The position numbers and the translations under genes are program-made. Shown here piece by piece: positions 23,199 through 34,370 of a DNA stretch of 64,000 nucleotides. The first letter of the stretch is position 1; each line of letters begins with the position of its first letter. The notes below the pieces were generated by a model. It was given only the letters and a program-made list of their open reading frames with translations. It was not told the DNA's origin and searched no databases. Origin of the DNA: Lunularia cruciata (taxonomy: Eukaryota > Streptophyta > Marchantiopsida > Lunulariales > Lunulariaceae); NCBI GenBank assembly GCA_948567375.1, contig OX419762.1:3850001-3914000 (forward strand), in the 5' to 3' direction.

Positions 23199-23997
23199 AA
23201 AATCATATGACAACCCGGCAAATATCACTTTTGCGGTAATCGGGTAAGTAAAGTTCGTTCCCGCAGAGATACAAGTCAGAATTGGTCAAATACAAAGCAA
23301 AGTAACAATTTAGTTCTTCTTGAGTTCTCCTTTAGTCTCTCAGGTAGAAACCACACCCAGAAGAGAGTAACAAGCACTGATTCATAGTCTTGTCACAAAT
23401 TAACACTTCTTAATCACAAATCCTTCAATTCTTTCCAAACAATCTTGATTGTGATGATTCAAGATCTCTCAAAAATGGCACTTCACTGCAAAACGACTTC
23501 GCCTCAGAATTGTGTTCTACCCCTCCACTGAAGGCACAACTTCCTCAATCTAAATTGCTTCACATCAACTTCGCACTGCACTCACAAATGCAGAATACTA
23601 CCAACACTACAATTCCTCTCAGATCTATCAAGGCATTGCTTCGATTGCACTTCACTCAGGATCAAACACACAGAATGAAGATCAAGGCTGTGGAATCCAA
23701 CATCCAACAAACACTCTAACTTGCACTTCAAATTTCTTTAAACACTCACAAACACAATTGCGAAATTGATACTCGGAATCAAGCTCAAGCGACGAGCACT
23801 GCTTTACAGCACTTTGCTTTATCTATTCTCAGAAATAATGAGCACTGAACAACAATTTCATGCAAATGCCACTCTTAAGTAGTGAATCAATCGGCAGTTC
23901 TAACAACTATACCGTTCTACAACAACTATTCTAACCTGCAGATCCAAAATGAGAATGCACCTCTTCATATCTGCCCCTTCAAATCTCAAATTGGTTA

Positions 23998-26570
23998 CTA
24001 ATCCGATCCGATGTCTACTTCTTCCTTGACTTTCAAACCCGAACCCGAAGTAATCTTACTTCCTACTATCTTTTCCTCGGGTTTCAGATCTCCTACATCT
24101 TCTACCAGATCCAGCAATTCTCTTTCTTGATCTGAAATTGCCCTAGTGGGTAGTCTATCTAACTCTTCATCTTTCGACCCACTCTTCCCTAATGTCTCTG
24201 AGGGCAGCTTTGAAGACATTTAGATTCCTATATTATCTACTTCGGGTTTTGCCTTAACATCCTGCCGAAGCTTTTCTAACTCTATTCTCACTAAGTCTAA
24301 TCTACTCGCAATATTGTCTTCTACCTCCAATATCTTCCTATCTACACGAGTTCTCAATTTAATCAACAAGGCGTTCATCTTGGTGTCTTTTGCTTGTCTT
24401 TGCCTCGTCTCCTGCACCAACAATTTCAACTCGTGCAGTCTCGTCTCCTCAATTCGAACGTTGGCCTTTGTACTTAACATCACATTCACTTTGAGGACTA
24501 TTTCCTTCAATGGCTCCAATCTTGTCTTGCGTTCTCGTTCCCGATCTGCAAGCCATTCCTCTCTGTACATCGCCAATTCTTCTTTGAATTCGGCCTTCAC
24601 CGCTTCCTTCTCTTTCTCCTTCTGTTCAACCTTCTCTTCCTGATTACGAAGTAATTCTCGTAATCTCTCTTCTTCTCTATATCTCACAGCCAACTCTCGT
24701 TGCCAAAGTTGCTTCTTCTCCTCCATACTCTCTATCACTCGATCGAGCTCTTGATCCTTCGATGCTACGCTCGCCATAGCATGGATAAGTTCTACTCTTG
24801 AATCAGCAAACTGCTGCTTCAAGATTTTGTGCTCCGCTACCTGCTCTCCCTTGCGATGTCACTCTTCCTCGCAAGATCTTCTTGATAACTCACTTCTCTC
24901 TTCAGGTCTTTGATTACCTGACTCCTCTTGACTGCTTCCGCTCGCAGTACTTCTCTCTCTTCCTCACCTCCGGTTATACTCTTCTTCAACTCCGAGTTTT
25001 CTTCTTCTAATCTTGATAAGACCTGCAACACAGTCTTTACCTCTGGACAAGTAGATTGCATCTCTTTCCTCTTCTTCTCCATCTTCACCAACAGCGGGCA
25101 TACTACTGTCTACAGGTATCTTACTCCATTACTGGCAACTTCGTCCTCCCGCGGAGTGGTCTCTCTTCTTTCCTCGTGTTCTGCCGATACTCGCCTTCTT
25201 CTCTAGAGTCTTCGTATCGGGACTGATGCCTCACTGCCCTAGCTTTCTTCTACCTCTTCCTTCACTCTACTCGGTCCCGCTTCACACTTCACCTTACATC
25301 TCGAGAAAATTCCTCACTGTACTGAGATCTTCTTCTCCTCAAGCACTGGTACTTCGTCTTCCAGCGCCGCATTGTCTTCGGTTTCTACTTCAGCTTGCAT
25401 TTCTTCTTCGTATTCTTCAGCTGCTGGTACCGATGTCATCTCCCCTCCTTCTTCACTATCACTGCTCGTATCTCCACTCTGAAATGTCAGCTGAGGTTCC
25501 TCCTCATGTTTTGAGTCCTCCATCTTGAGCTCGGCTTCACCTTCTGAGTCTTCATCTTCTGACTCAATCACCACCATTCCTCGCCTCGGGTTATTTTTTT
25601 GCATCTTCCGAGGTTTCTTGTTTTCTTCAGCTTCTGCTTGCCGAGTTCTCTTCTTTGTCGGGGTACTTTCAACGACCTCCACGTTCTTCCCTGTCTTCGC
25701 GTAGTAATCGTCCGTACTACGAATTTGGAGAATGTATTGCTGCTCCTCCGCGTCGACTTCTCTTCTCAAATCATGATGGAAATGAGACACCATTCTATTG
25801 CGCTCCGCCAAATTGAGCAAATTTAACCCGAGGTAAAAATGTGCTACAAATGGTACGATGTAGTGTGGAGCCGACTTATCCCGCAGATTCCACACCATCT
25901 GCCTCGTTCTTCCGTGAAAGCACCTTGCTCAATTGATCGGTTCTCTTGCAAATAACTTGTGAAAGAACACCGCTTGGTGTTTCATCACATAGGTAGTTCT
26001 CTCCGGCTTCAAGATGGCCATTAGTGCACTCACAATTCCTCTCCTCACAGGGTCTTTGTAGCTCTCAACTTTGTACCCATTCTTTGTCCTCTTTGATGAG
26101 AAGGCATCTCTCACCTCCTGCATTTCTTGGGCTATCTCTCCTTTCCCCAAGAACGTGGCTCCCTACTCCAAACCTGCCTCCTTCCCGAGTACAAGTCTCC
26201 AATCCGACTCTGTCTAGCGAGCCGGATTTCCTCTCTTCCCTTCTTCCTCGGGACCATCGAGACATTTTCTCTCAATGATTTCTGTCATGAATCTTGGAAA
26301 ACTTACGTTCCAGTTCCATGCCAAAAAAGTGATCCGAAGTCGGCTCAAGACTTCGATCCTTGCTACTATATCTAATCTCCGAATTGCATGATTTCTCACT
26401 GCAAATTTGGAGTTCTTCTTCCCTCCTCCCATCTCTTCTGCTTTCTTACTGTCTCTCGATTTCTCTCTCACAACTTCTCCCTTGCGCACTAACACGAGTC
26501 CAACTCTATTTCCCTTTCCCTGATCACCTGCAAGACGACTCCTCAACAGCGAAGGAAAATTGCTTGACAT
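23998..26570 (-). pseudogene. U3-encoded protein (B1 5' LTR copy)
   Basis: The start ATG is at 26570, and the tail is again Glu-Val-Asp-Ile-Gly-Ser-Asp at 23998. The same order of blocks is present as in the 3' LTR copy. The lesions differ: a stop near 26214 just before the Trp of the NPARW block, one near 25927 in the WARCFHGR block (Trp lost), breaks near 25314-25090, one near 24837, and a stop near 24220. The cag codon that became a stop at 16168 in the other LTR is intact here (26134). Independent lesions in two LTRs that were identical at insertion show decay after integration. Confidence 0.84.
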
Positions 26571-26589
26571 TTCATCGTTGCAGTTTTGA

Positions 26590-26597
26590 TTTTTATA
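26590..26597 (-). promoter_or_regulatory. TATA box before the U3 frame (B1 5' LTR)
   Basis: TATAAAAA in minus sense, 20 bases before the ATG at 26570. The spacing equals that of the other LTR copies. Confidence 0.5.
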
Positions 26598-26983
26598 GAG
26601 TTGCAATTCTTCATCTTCCGTCACTTCAAGTTTCTACCGAGAAATCACACCTCCTACATGCACCTATCACTGTCACTCAACCTTCACGCGTATAAGCCGC
26701 TAGTTTTGAAACGGCCCCTTCTTGAATTTCTCGCCCCGACAAAAGGTTGTTAGACTGTCTTTGCCTCGGGTTGAGCTCCCCCCGAGCCAAAGACAATTTA
26801 CTTCGTATTGTATGCTGACATGGCATTTCCGAGTACTTCACCTTATGACCCGAAGTCACTTTACTTCGGGTTTCATCCCAAAGATAATTTTCTTCGCCTT
26901 CTTCGGCCATACAGGCGCAATCCGACTTCTCTATACACTTCTTCTCCTTTATTTTGAAAAAAGCAAAAAATGTGGGCACCACA

Positions 26984-26988
26984 CTATG
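26984..26988. repeat. Target-site duplication of B1 (right), ctatg
   Basis: It pairs with ctatg at 13254-13258. The A2 gag sequence continues directly after it. Confidence 0.95.
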
Positions 26989-27384
26989 CCAATCATAGTA
27001 GTCTCCACATCATCTCCACCCTTCCTCAACACTATGCAAAATCTGGACTCTAATTTCTCCACTCTTTCCATATAGACTCTCACTTTCTCTCCATTTCCTT
27101 GCTTGAGAAAGGTAACTTCACTCATCAATCTCTCAAAACTCTCATCTGGAAAAAAGTTCTCAATGAATGTTGAAGTCAAACTCTCCCAAGACTCTTCTTG
27201 CCCATCTCTCCTCTCTCTCTTTTGGTATTCTAACTCATACCATGTAAGTGCTGCATCTTCAAAGAAATCTGGTAATAATGAGGCCCACTCATTCTTCCTC
27301 CTCTCACTTTTTCCTATGCAAGTCTCTCACAAAGGCCTCCACATCTTCTCCATCTTTGCCAAAGAAAACCAAAAGTTTCCCCAT
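26989..27384 (-). pseudogene. A2 gag, N-terminal part
   Basis: From ATG at 27384 (Met-Gly-Lys-Leu) it matches A1 gag at 53810: a Phe-Gly-Lys-Asp-Gly-Glu-Asp-Val-Glu block at the start, then IENFFPDESFERLMSEVTFL near 27110, and ESRFCIVLRKGGDDVETTMI near 27010. Stops and a frameshift lie near 27320 and 27200. The frame is then broken by B1, and the rest of gag is at 12055-13253. Confidence 0.88.
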
Positions 27385-27590
27385 CTTAACTCCTCACTAT
27401 CTTTCTTTTCTCACACTCTATAACTAATAGAGTATGTATATGACTAACACCATTTGAAAGTAATTCACCCTAAGGAGAACAAAAGGTTCAGGTTGTTCCA
27501 TGATTTCTATAGCAATATCAAATCCTAAAGTGCATATTAATGGAACCCTCATGGATTGTTTATCCATAAGTTGAAAGATTATCTCCATCA

Positions 27591-28073
27591 CTAATCTTGA
27601 GAACTGGCTGATGAGGGTGGTATTATTTATATAGCTGTACTAAGACTCTCTCCATGATCCTTTACCAAAATCTCCAAAAGTGCTTTTACTCTAGTACACT
27701 CATGTCCCTTTGGAAGTCCTTCCACTCCACAAACCTCACACAACTCCTTGGTCTTAGATCTTCTTCCTCCCAATCTTGGTGAAGAAGGTCCAACATGCAA
27801 ACCCAAGTCAAGTACACCTGTCCTTCTCTCAATCTCTTGCTCTCAACAGTCAATGGACATGAAATTGCCTAATGTCTCTTCTCTTCACATAGAAAGCACT
27901 TAGACTCACTCTTTCCTCCAAGTGGTGTAGGTTTTTGGATACTCTCAACACTCTTTTCAAATTCTATTCTAAACTCTCTTTTCCTCAAATCCACCTCTAC
28001 AACCACCTCAAACCCTTGGAGAACCTTGCAAAGCCTCAATTTCCACTCTTGATGACCCTCCATGTTCCCAAGA
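27591..28073 (-). pseudogene. A2 copy of the zinc-knuckle frame upstream of gag
   Basis: The start ATG at 28073 (Met-Glu-Gly-His-Gln-Glu-Trp) and the stop at 27591 correspond to 53100-53573 in A1. The block KCFLCEEKRH near 27890 has lost the Gly and the final spacing of the CCHC knuckle, and stops follow near 27868. The second Cys cluster near 27730 (Cys-Glu-Val-Cys-type in A1) is still recognisable. Conservation of the reading frame outside the lesions is high for two elements whose LTRs differ visibly. Confidence 0.75.
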
Positions 28074-28710
28074 TGAATCTAAACACTCAAACATGCTTCT
28101 TGTTGCTCTCAAACTCCTCATGCATGAGATCTCAACTTTGCAGAATTGGCCCTTCCTCACAATGTCACTCAAATCTCTCAACTGGTATATCATAGTCCTT
28201 TGAAATTTTTCACACTTGATCACAACTCCAAGGCGTCCCTCTCTAGTAAATTTAAGATCTTTTCATGGAGCCATTTGACCTAAACACCTTTCTATTCAGC
28301 ACACATATTTCAAATTTGGTCTAAAAACCACCCCTCTCAATTTAAAAACTCATAACTCTCTATGAAAGAATGATGTCTCTCTAATTTTTATATAAGCAGG
28401 TAGGATAAAATGCACTTAATGTTTTTGGAAATTTTCAGAAAAATCCACTAAAAATTAAAGAAATGGTAGACTCTGTACAATTTTCCAAAGAGCATATAGT
28501 TGCAGGAGTAGTTTACCCAATCAAATTTCAAAACTTTTAGCCCAGTGTGCATAGTAGCTCTTATAATGATTTCAAGTGGTCTAACTGAAAGATAAACCAT
28601 GCTTTTATGTGTAGAAATTTTAAGTCCAGATCTCAAACTTGAGATTTTGCCTAAAATCACCTTAATCCCCAAAATCTGCAATCCACCTCACACAATCTCT
28701 CCAAATCCTC

Positions 28711-28890
28711 TCAAGTGTACAAGATGTAAAAAATCACCTCAAAGACATCATAATGAACTATAGGGTATAAAAATGGGTCCAAGTTCTCTAACATAATTTC
28801 AACCCTTGCCTCCTCTAAAGTTCTCTCCAAGTGAGCTCTCATAGCCTCCTTCTGTCTAACATAGAATTGTACATAGAACAATATTTTGCC
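28711..28890 (-). pseudogene. A2 copy of the short conserved frame after the primer site
   Basis: The codons VRQKEAMRAHLERTL and PFLYPIVHYDVFEVIFYILY align without gaps to A1 52282-52452. The ATG of A1 is ATA here. Nearly all differences leave similar residues. Confidence 0.6.
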
Positions 28891-28922
28891 TTCTAGAGAG
28901 GTCCAAGCAACAAAACCAAAAA

Positions 28923-29611
28923 TATGAGCCAGCATGTCTCTCACTCAGGATGAACCTATGATGGCTATTATGGTAGTGCACCATGAACTAAGAAGGAAAG
29001 GAACCCCAACTCCATCATACTCCTCCAAGGCTAACACTCCAAGACTCAAGACATTGCTCACTAAAGAACTCAAAGAGAGAGAGATAGTTGTAAATAAAAG
29101 GATTATGAGTACCTCCTCACCCCTAGTTTATATAATTGTGAAATAGTTATGCACCGAAGTTACTAATTACAAAAGTAACTCAAATTACTAGACTAAAAGT
29201 CAAATAAAGTCAAAAAGTATAAAGGAATATCCATCCACATGGGCATATTCCATTAAGCATGTGATCTTATCTTGACCCAACTACTAAGTCAAGGATTCCT
29301 TCACATGGGCTATCTTTGGACTAGAGAAGAATCCAAAACAAAAAGGCTTGCAGGCCTAAGAGTTCTCAACTCTTTCCTCAAAGCCAAACACCTAGGAATA
29401 ATACCAAGTCAACACACTAAAATCCAAAATAGTGATGCTTATCTTTTCCACTTCCTCTAAAGTAAGGTCCCCTCTATCTTAGCTATGACTAAATTTAGCT
29501 AATCATACTAGTGTAGAACCATCCTTTATCTATATAAATAATATTTCTCAAGTATTTGTAATACCAAGCTTAATATCATAATACCACAAACATGCACAAA
29601 TGGGTGTTACA
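28923..29611 (-). repeat. A2 5' LTR (689 bp)
   Basis: In minus sense it starts TGTAACACCC at 29611 and ends GGCTCATA at 28923 (CA mutated to TA). It is followed by tttttggttttgttgcttgg, a decayed primer site equivalent to 52241-52261. Confidence 0.92.
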
Positions 29612-29884
29612 TGGCAAAGTAGCGATCCTTGTATCAACTAAGTCATCATGATTGATATCAATTTGCATTCGAACTAAAAAATTGTGATTTTGAGTGATGG
29701 TTATTTGTAGTAAAACCCTTGCTTGCTACACTCTTTTGGGTGTTTTTTCCCAAGAGTTTAAAGATGTAACCAATAGAAATTAAGTTACTTTCAATATGTA
29801 TTTGAATATTCTTGATATATATCTGTATGTGAACAAATGATTACTCATACATTCCCACAAAATTAATATATGTTGGATGGTCAT
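29612..29884 (+). mobile_element. Old family B LTR (B5), right part
   Basis: It resumes after A2. It contains gctacactcttttgggtgtt followed by agagtttaaaga, matching the R/U5 block gttactctcttcagggtgta ... agagattaaaga of B3 (51329-51372). It ends in tgttggatggtcata, like the family end tttgtccggttgtcaca. Confidence 0.68.
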
Positions 29885-31440
29885 AGTGGCAATGGAGTAG
29901 TTAAGTTTGGTGAGGAACCTACTTAGCCATCCAAGACCCTTTGGAGTGAAATGGAGTAGGAGTAGGAAACTTTATATAAGGCTTTCACCCAATAAAAAAA
30001 AAGTCCACTTTTCTATACAAATTTTTTTCACACCAAAGTCCAATCTGATCAATCTTTATTCACCTATTTTGGCTTTAAATGCCCTTTTAAATGTAGAGGT
30101 ATGAATCTTGCTAAAGGATTATAGTTGTTGAATCCATGAGGAAGGGTTGTCAATTGGAGTTTGAATGTTTAAGTGGCCCAATGATGGATTTAATCAATCC
30201 TAAGTGCCATCAATAAAACAAAATTGAAGTTTAGGGACATTCATTTTCTAGTCAAGCCCCTTCAATGATAGGCATTTGGAGAAGGATAAAATATGCTATT
30301 GAGAATGGTGGCTTTGGAGCAAAGCAAAGTTTGAGGCCAAGTGAACCATCACCTTCAAGTTAACTTTGGTTACAATTAGTTCTAAGAGTGATTTAGGATA
30401 TTTTCAGGTTTCTATAGAGCACCATAGTAGGTTTTTCTACCCTTATATTGGGAGTGGCTTTTTCCCAAGATGTTAAATAGAAAACAATAAACAAACTACA
30501 ACTTATGATACTTTCTTCTCACTTCTAGTCATTTTTTATCCATATCCTTGTAGAATCAACTTGTTTTTACCATTCTACTATTAATACATCAACACTTGAT
30601 TATTATAGTGTACTTTAGCCATAGGAGTTTGCTTATAGGCCCCAACTCTCAGACTCCTCAATCTCCCAACCTTGTATTAGTATGAGTTTTCTCTAAGAGT
30701 CATAAACTACCACACATGCCTCAATCTCCTAACCTTATAGTTGCAAATTTTTTCTTAAAGTCATAGATGGTCACTTCTAGCTAATTTTATCACCCGTGTT
30801 CACTCTCAAACTCTTGATCTTGTAGCCCTTCAGCCGGTGAAGTTCTTTCCAAGAGCCACCTACTATCACCTCTTGCTCAATCTACCACACTTATAGTTCC
30901 TATAGATTCTATCACCACTTTAGATTCTACCATACTTGTAAAAGATCAAGGAGAGAAATAAAAGAATGGAAGACAGAAGTGGAAGATCATATTGGGACAC
31001 TTGAATGAGGGAAACTCCAAATGCCTAGCATGAGCTTGGGCTTTGGTATTTATAAGGAGCTTATAAGGCTCTTGAAAAGCTTCTCAAGGAGCCTCCTAAA
31101 GCCACTTTCTTGGATTGCAAGCCAAGTTAACTAGTAAGTTTCTCAAGAAGCTTCCTAAAGCCGCCTTCTTGGATTGCAAGCCAAGTTAGCCAATAAGCTT
31201 TCAATAAGCTTTCAAGAAGCTTCCTTCTAGAAGCTATGTACTTGGGGTGCAAGCTAAGCTAGCCAGAAAGTTTCCCAAGAAGCTTCCTCCTAGAAGTTAC
31301 CACTTGGTATGCACGTTACCTAATACTTGGAAGGTACCAGGTAGTTTCCTAGATGCTTTTAGAATATTCTAGGCTAATTTGGCCTATTTGTTACTTCATT
31401 AAGGCCACATTAGCCTTAGATAAACAACAAGAGAAATAAT
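29885..31440. other. Old non-coding repeat-derived sequence; possible LTR of a chromovirus remnant
   Basis: No coding frame is supported here. 30640-30880 holds two to three imperfect copies of a ~70-80 bp unit with ctcaatctcc-aaccttat. 31050-31320 holds imperfect ~65-bp units with agaagcttcctaaagcc and ggattgcaagccaagttagc. Because an integrase remnant on the minus strand ends near 31440, this interval is where that element's 3' LTR should be, but I could not fix TG/CA borders. Confidence 0.4.
31050..31320. repeat. Imperfect ~65-bp tandem repeat
   Basis: Blocks of the type aagcttctcaaggagcctcc, ggattgcaagccaagttaac and tttctcaagaagcttcctaa recur about four times with drift. Confidence 0.65.
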
Positions 31441-32040
31441 TTGGGTGACATCAAAGGATCTTATCCAATTAGGAGTAAGTTTATAGACTTGGATATCAAG
31501 TAGCAAGAGTAGGTTACTAGAGGAGAGTATGACCTTATCACCAAGTTGAGAGGTGAGACCACGACGATGGTGGTTCACATATTGTTTTTGCCAGTTCTGT
31601 GCAACAAGGAGATGAGATTTGGCTTGTTGGAGGGACTAGAATATGGTGGTCAAGAAAGTGGAAGTATCAAGAACATGAGATGGAAGAGGAGCAAGAAGAG
31701 AATATGAACAAGTGGGTCTTGGCCAAAATTAAGAAAGAAAGAGAGAATCTAGTGCTTGCATGTTTGGAATCATTGTATGCAAACTCAACAACTACAAGAC
31801 ATTCATCCTAGTTGGTTTGATAAAATTGACAAAGGCATGAAGCATATCCTCTAGGGTGTGATTTGCATGTTTGGTTTGTCCATTAATTTGAGGATGATAG
31901 GCCATGGAGAAAGCAAGCTTGGTGTTGAGTATCTAGAAGAGTGTTTACCAAAATTTTCCAATGAATCAAGGATCATGGTTGGAGATGCCATGATGCTTGT
32001 CATGCTATTTGTAGCATTGCACTTAGATTGCTAGGATGTT
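31440..32040 (-). pseudogene. Chromovirus-type integrase remnant
   Basis: In minus sense 32040-31790 encodes KHHGISNHDP, then FIGKFW, then LNTKLAFSMAYHPQINGQTK and ANHTLEDMLHAFV. This is the standard integrase core pattern (SDRDPRF...KFW...LGTKL.FSTAYHPQTDGQTER) with three stops. Further on, near 31600-31500, VNHHRRGLTSQLGDKVILSS matches the C-terminal HRR...FQVGDKVLLST pattern. The catalytic Glu (in the GQTER run) is altered: the codon after Thr is Lys. This belongs to the chromovirus branch and not to families A, B or C. No chromodomain could be followed. Confidence 0.82.
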
Positions 32041-33717
32041 AGAGTAGCAGTGTTTGTAGTCATGTGTATTTTGGTACTAACTTACGGACTACTTGTTGGT
32101 GGTCATATTTCATATTAGGGCTACTAATCACATGGTAGGCCCCATCATCACTTGCACTATTTGCACCATCAAATGTGCCATTTGTGGGATTGTTAGGGTT
32201 GGAGACCTTGGTCAAGATCAGGAGTATACTTTTGAAGTGCAGCTCCAAAGAGCTCTCTTCTCTAATGTTGTGCCCTCAAGTTCTTGGCTATGGTGAACAA
32301 AGGCTAGTGAGTGTCACTTGGAGTCTCTTAGCTAGAGAAGGTGTGGCTGGATTGTAATCAATACCTAGTTGTTTGCATATTGTTGAGTAAAAGATCAAGT
32401 TTTGATTTGATTGAGTGGGATTTGAGTTAATGAAGAATTAATTACATCATAAAAGTCAGGCCAAGTGGAAATTGGGTGTAGGAACTGAGGGTGTAAGTAG
32501 TATATCCAAGCCTTGTTGATTGTTAGTACCTCAATGGTACATGGTTCATATTTTCTATAAGAGTGATTGTGTACAAAAGCTCTTTTGAATTGATGTAGAT
32601 ATGGTAGTGAGGCATACAATATGTAGAAGGGCTGACCAAATTTCCTTGAGAATGAAGTCAATTTCAAGCAATGGTGTTTGATTTGAGAGCAAAAGGGTCA
32701 AATCAAGTTGAGTTGGTCTACCAAATGTAGAGAAATTATGTCAGATTTGGTGGAGGGTTAGCTCAAGTTGGGGAAGCTTGGCCAGATTTGGAGGAGGTTC
32801 ACTATTTTTAGAGAGGGTTTGAAGTGGCAAGAGGAAAGGCATCATTTGGGCATTTAGAGCTTTGAGGCATAGGGCTATGGGCTATGAGATACTACAAAGG
32901 CCTAGAAGATCCAACAAAGCCAACTTGTTGGCATGAGGCTAGCTAGTTCAGAGTAGTTTTGGCCATTGTTTGGCAAAATCTGCCCCACCTTGCTAGATTG
33001 TGCACAATAAGGTTTGAACTCCAGATTTTTGCTTCCTAATATGGTGCCTAAGCCAACTAGTCCACCTTCACTTATTGTCCGAGTGACTAGTGATTGTTCC
33101 ATTGATACCTATACACATGTAGCTTTGGATAGGAAAGACATTTTGATCCCATTCTTGGTGATACTAATAGCTTAAGAAGTAGATAAATACTCTTATTATA
33201 TCAAATGCCAAATGGTGCAAAGTCAATCCAATGTTGATTCATGAAATAGAGAATTTTTCTTAGCCTTCTTTTGATTGGACCCCCTCCATTCTTTACTTCT
33301 TGCTTGTGCACCATGTTTGTGTGAGGTGCCTTGAATTTAGAGCATTGGTGCTCTAGTGTGCTATTGGTAGTGAAGTTGGACTCATGACTAGTCAAACTAC
33401 ATATGTTTCTCTTTGGTGTGGCAAGAAGTGATGACCTGTAGACTATGAGAGTACGTGTTATGATGGCAGATTATAGGTTGCCTTTTTCCCTAGTGTAGTT
33501 GTTGTAGTTAAATCTACATTAGTAGGTAGTGGTTGTTGGTGGTGGTACTTGGTGGTGATTCTTGATGGGGTACTTGCGGTGGTAACAATTGCAATTTGTA
33601 GTTTATGTTACTTTTGTCACACTAAAGTTCTTTGGTGATTCCAAAGGAGATAGCACTGGAGTATATAGTGGGTTTACCTAAAATGTCACTTAATATTAGC
33701 CTATATTTCAAATCCCA
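32041..33717. other. Unassigned old sequence
   Basis: Only short frames with no recognisable motif occur, on both strands (for example 32395-32667 minus, 31599-31811 plus). It may hold decayed RT/RNase H of the integrase remnant, but I cannot see a Tyr/Phe-x-Asp-Asp box. 33490-33600 is rich in ggtggt triplets. Confidence 0.4.
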
Positions 33718-34370
33718 ATGAAAGAAGAGATTGACTATGAGTTGAAGTTTGACACAAGAGTTGATTCAATTGAGAGTGCACTTGGTATGTCCACATTGTT
33801 GTTATGGGACATGGACAAGATTTATAGGGCCTTCAAAGGCCCCAAGTGTTACTTTGTTACACTAGGTACTATTGATTTGGATGACTTCATCCAAGAGTTT
33901 GATAGTTGGTGTGATTTGCAACAGTTGCAAAACTCAACTTTTTTCACATCCTTCATGGCATAGAAATGGTTGTTTTAGCACTTGGAAGAGATTGAGCTAT
34001 GGAGATAGTATTGATCTCTGAACTATGTCTCCATCACTTCAAGCTTGGTTTCCAAGGATAGATTTGTAGTACCCATGAGTTCTAGCTCTAGTAGCATTGG
34101 TGGATCTATTGGAGATGGTGCTACTACAAGTGGAGGTATTATTACAAGAGGTGGTGTAGTACAGAGGTTTAACCCCATTGTGGAGTTCTTGTAATGTTTG
34201 ATGTGGAACTACCAGGGAGTGTGGATTGAAAAATTGAGGAGCTTGAAATAGTTCCAATGGAAGGCTCGAGAGAGCCTATACAAGGCATACACTCGCATGA
34301 GATGGCTAATCAATTTTACTTAAGGAGTTATTGAAGCCCAAGTAGTCTAGTTTTGGTATGGGATTTTGGA
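33718..34370 (+). pseudogene. Gag-like fragment, unknown family
   Basis: The open part (81 codons) includes GTIDLDDFIQEFDSWCDLQQ followed by Phe-Phe-Thr-Ser-Phe-Met-Ala, then a TAG and KWLFxHLEEIELW. This resembles the start of retrotransposon capsid domains, where a Phe-(x)2-Glu-Phe block precedes a Trp-rich segment. The downstream sequence to ~34370 is full of stops. It could belong to the same lineage as the PHD element at 39697, but no link is visible. Confidence 0.42.

Larger units (their letters stand above)
13259..26983 (-). mobile_element. Complete family B Ty3/gypsy element B1 with 3.78-kb LTRs
   Basis: Two same-orientation LTRs (5' 23206-26983, 3' 13259-17037) enclose a 6.17-kb internal region. 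That region has a primer site at 23181-23198, gag, nucleocapsid/protease, RT/RNase H/integrase, and a purine tract next to the 3' LTR. A perfect 5-bp duplication (ctatg) flanks the whole 13.7 kb. In sampled stretches the LTRs differ by a few percent. There is no chromodomain; RT has Phe-Ile-Asp-Asp. With the tRNA-Asp-like primer site this fits the non-chromovirus (Athila/Tat-type) side of Ty3/gypsy, an assignment that needs a tree. Several premature stops make it non-functional. Confidence 0.96.
23206..26983 (-). repeat. B1 5' LTR (3778 bp)
   Basis: In minus sense it starts TGTGGTGCCCACATTTTTTG at 26983 and ends CGGGTTGTCATA at 23206, the terminal CA having mutated to TA. Organisation is the same as the 3' LTR. 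Comparing the first ~270 bases at the U5 end with the 3' LTR, I count about nine substitutions (roughly 3%). Confidence 0.95.
7622..29611 (-). mobile_element. Family A Ty3/gypsy element A2, host of B1
   Basis: A2 reads right to left: 5' LTR 28923-29611, leader and extra frames 27591-28922, gag 26989-27384, the nested B1 element, rest of gag/protease 12055-13253, a D-derived rearrangement 10772-12055, RT/RNase H/integrase 8322-10771, purine tract, 3' LTR 7622-8309. It interrupts B5, whose sequence continues on both sides; the pentamer catgg lies at both borders (7616-7620 and 29610-29614, overlapping the LTR tip by two bases). Without insertions its parts correspond to A1. The D event deleted about 0.8 kb (protease end to early RT). 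Confidence 0.88.

Noticed and set aside
23114..23221. A start codon within the 5' LTR or primer site for B1 gag (frame 22760-23221)
   Set aside because: The frame is open through the primer site, but a genomic RNA starting in R would more likely use the ATG at 23116. The upstream codons have no conservation evidence.
31599..31811. 70-codon plus-strand frame in the old region
   Set aside because: It is antisense to the chromovirus integrase C-terminus on the minus strand.
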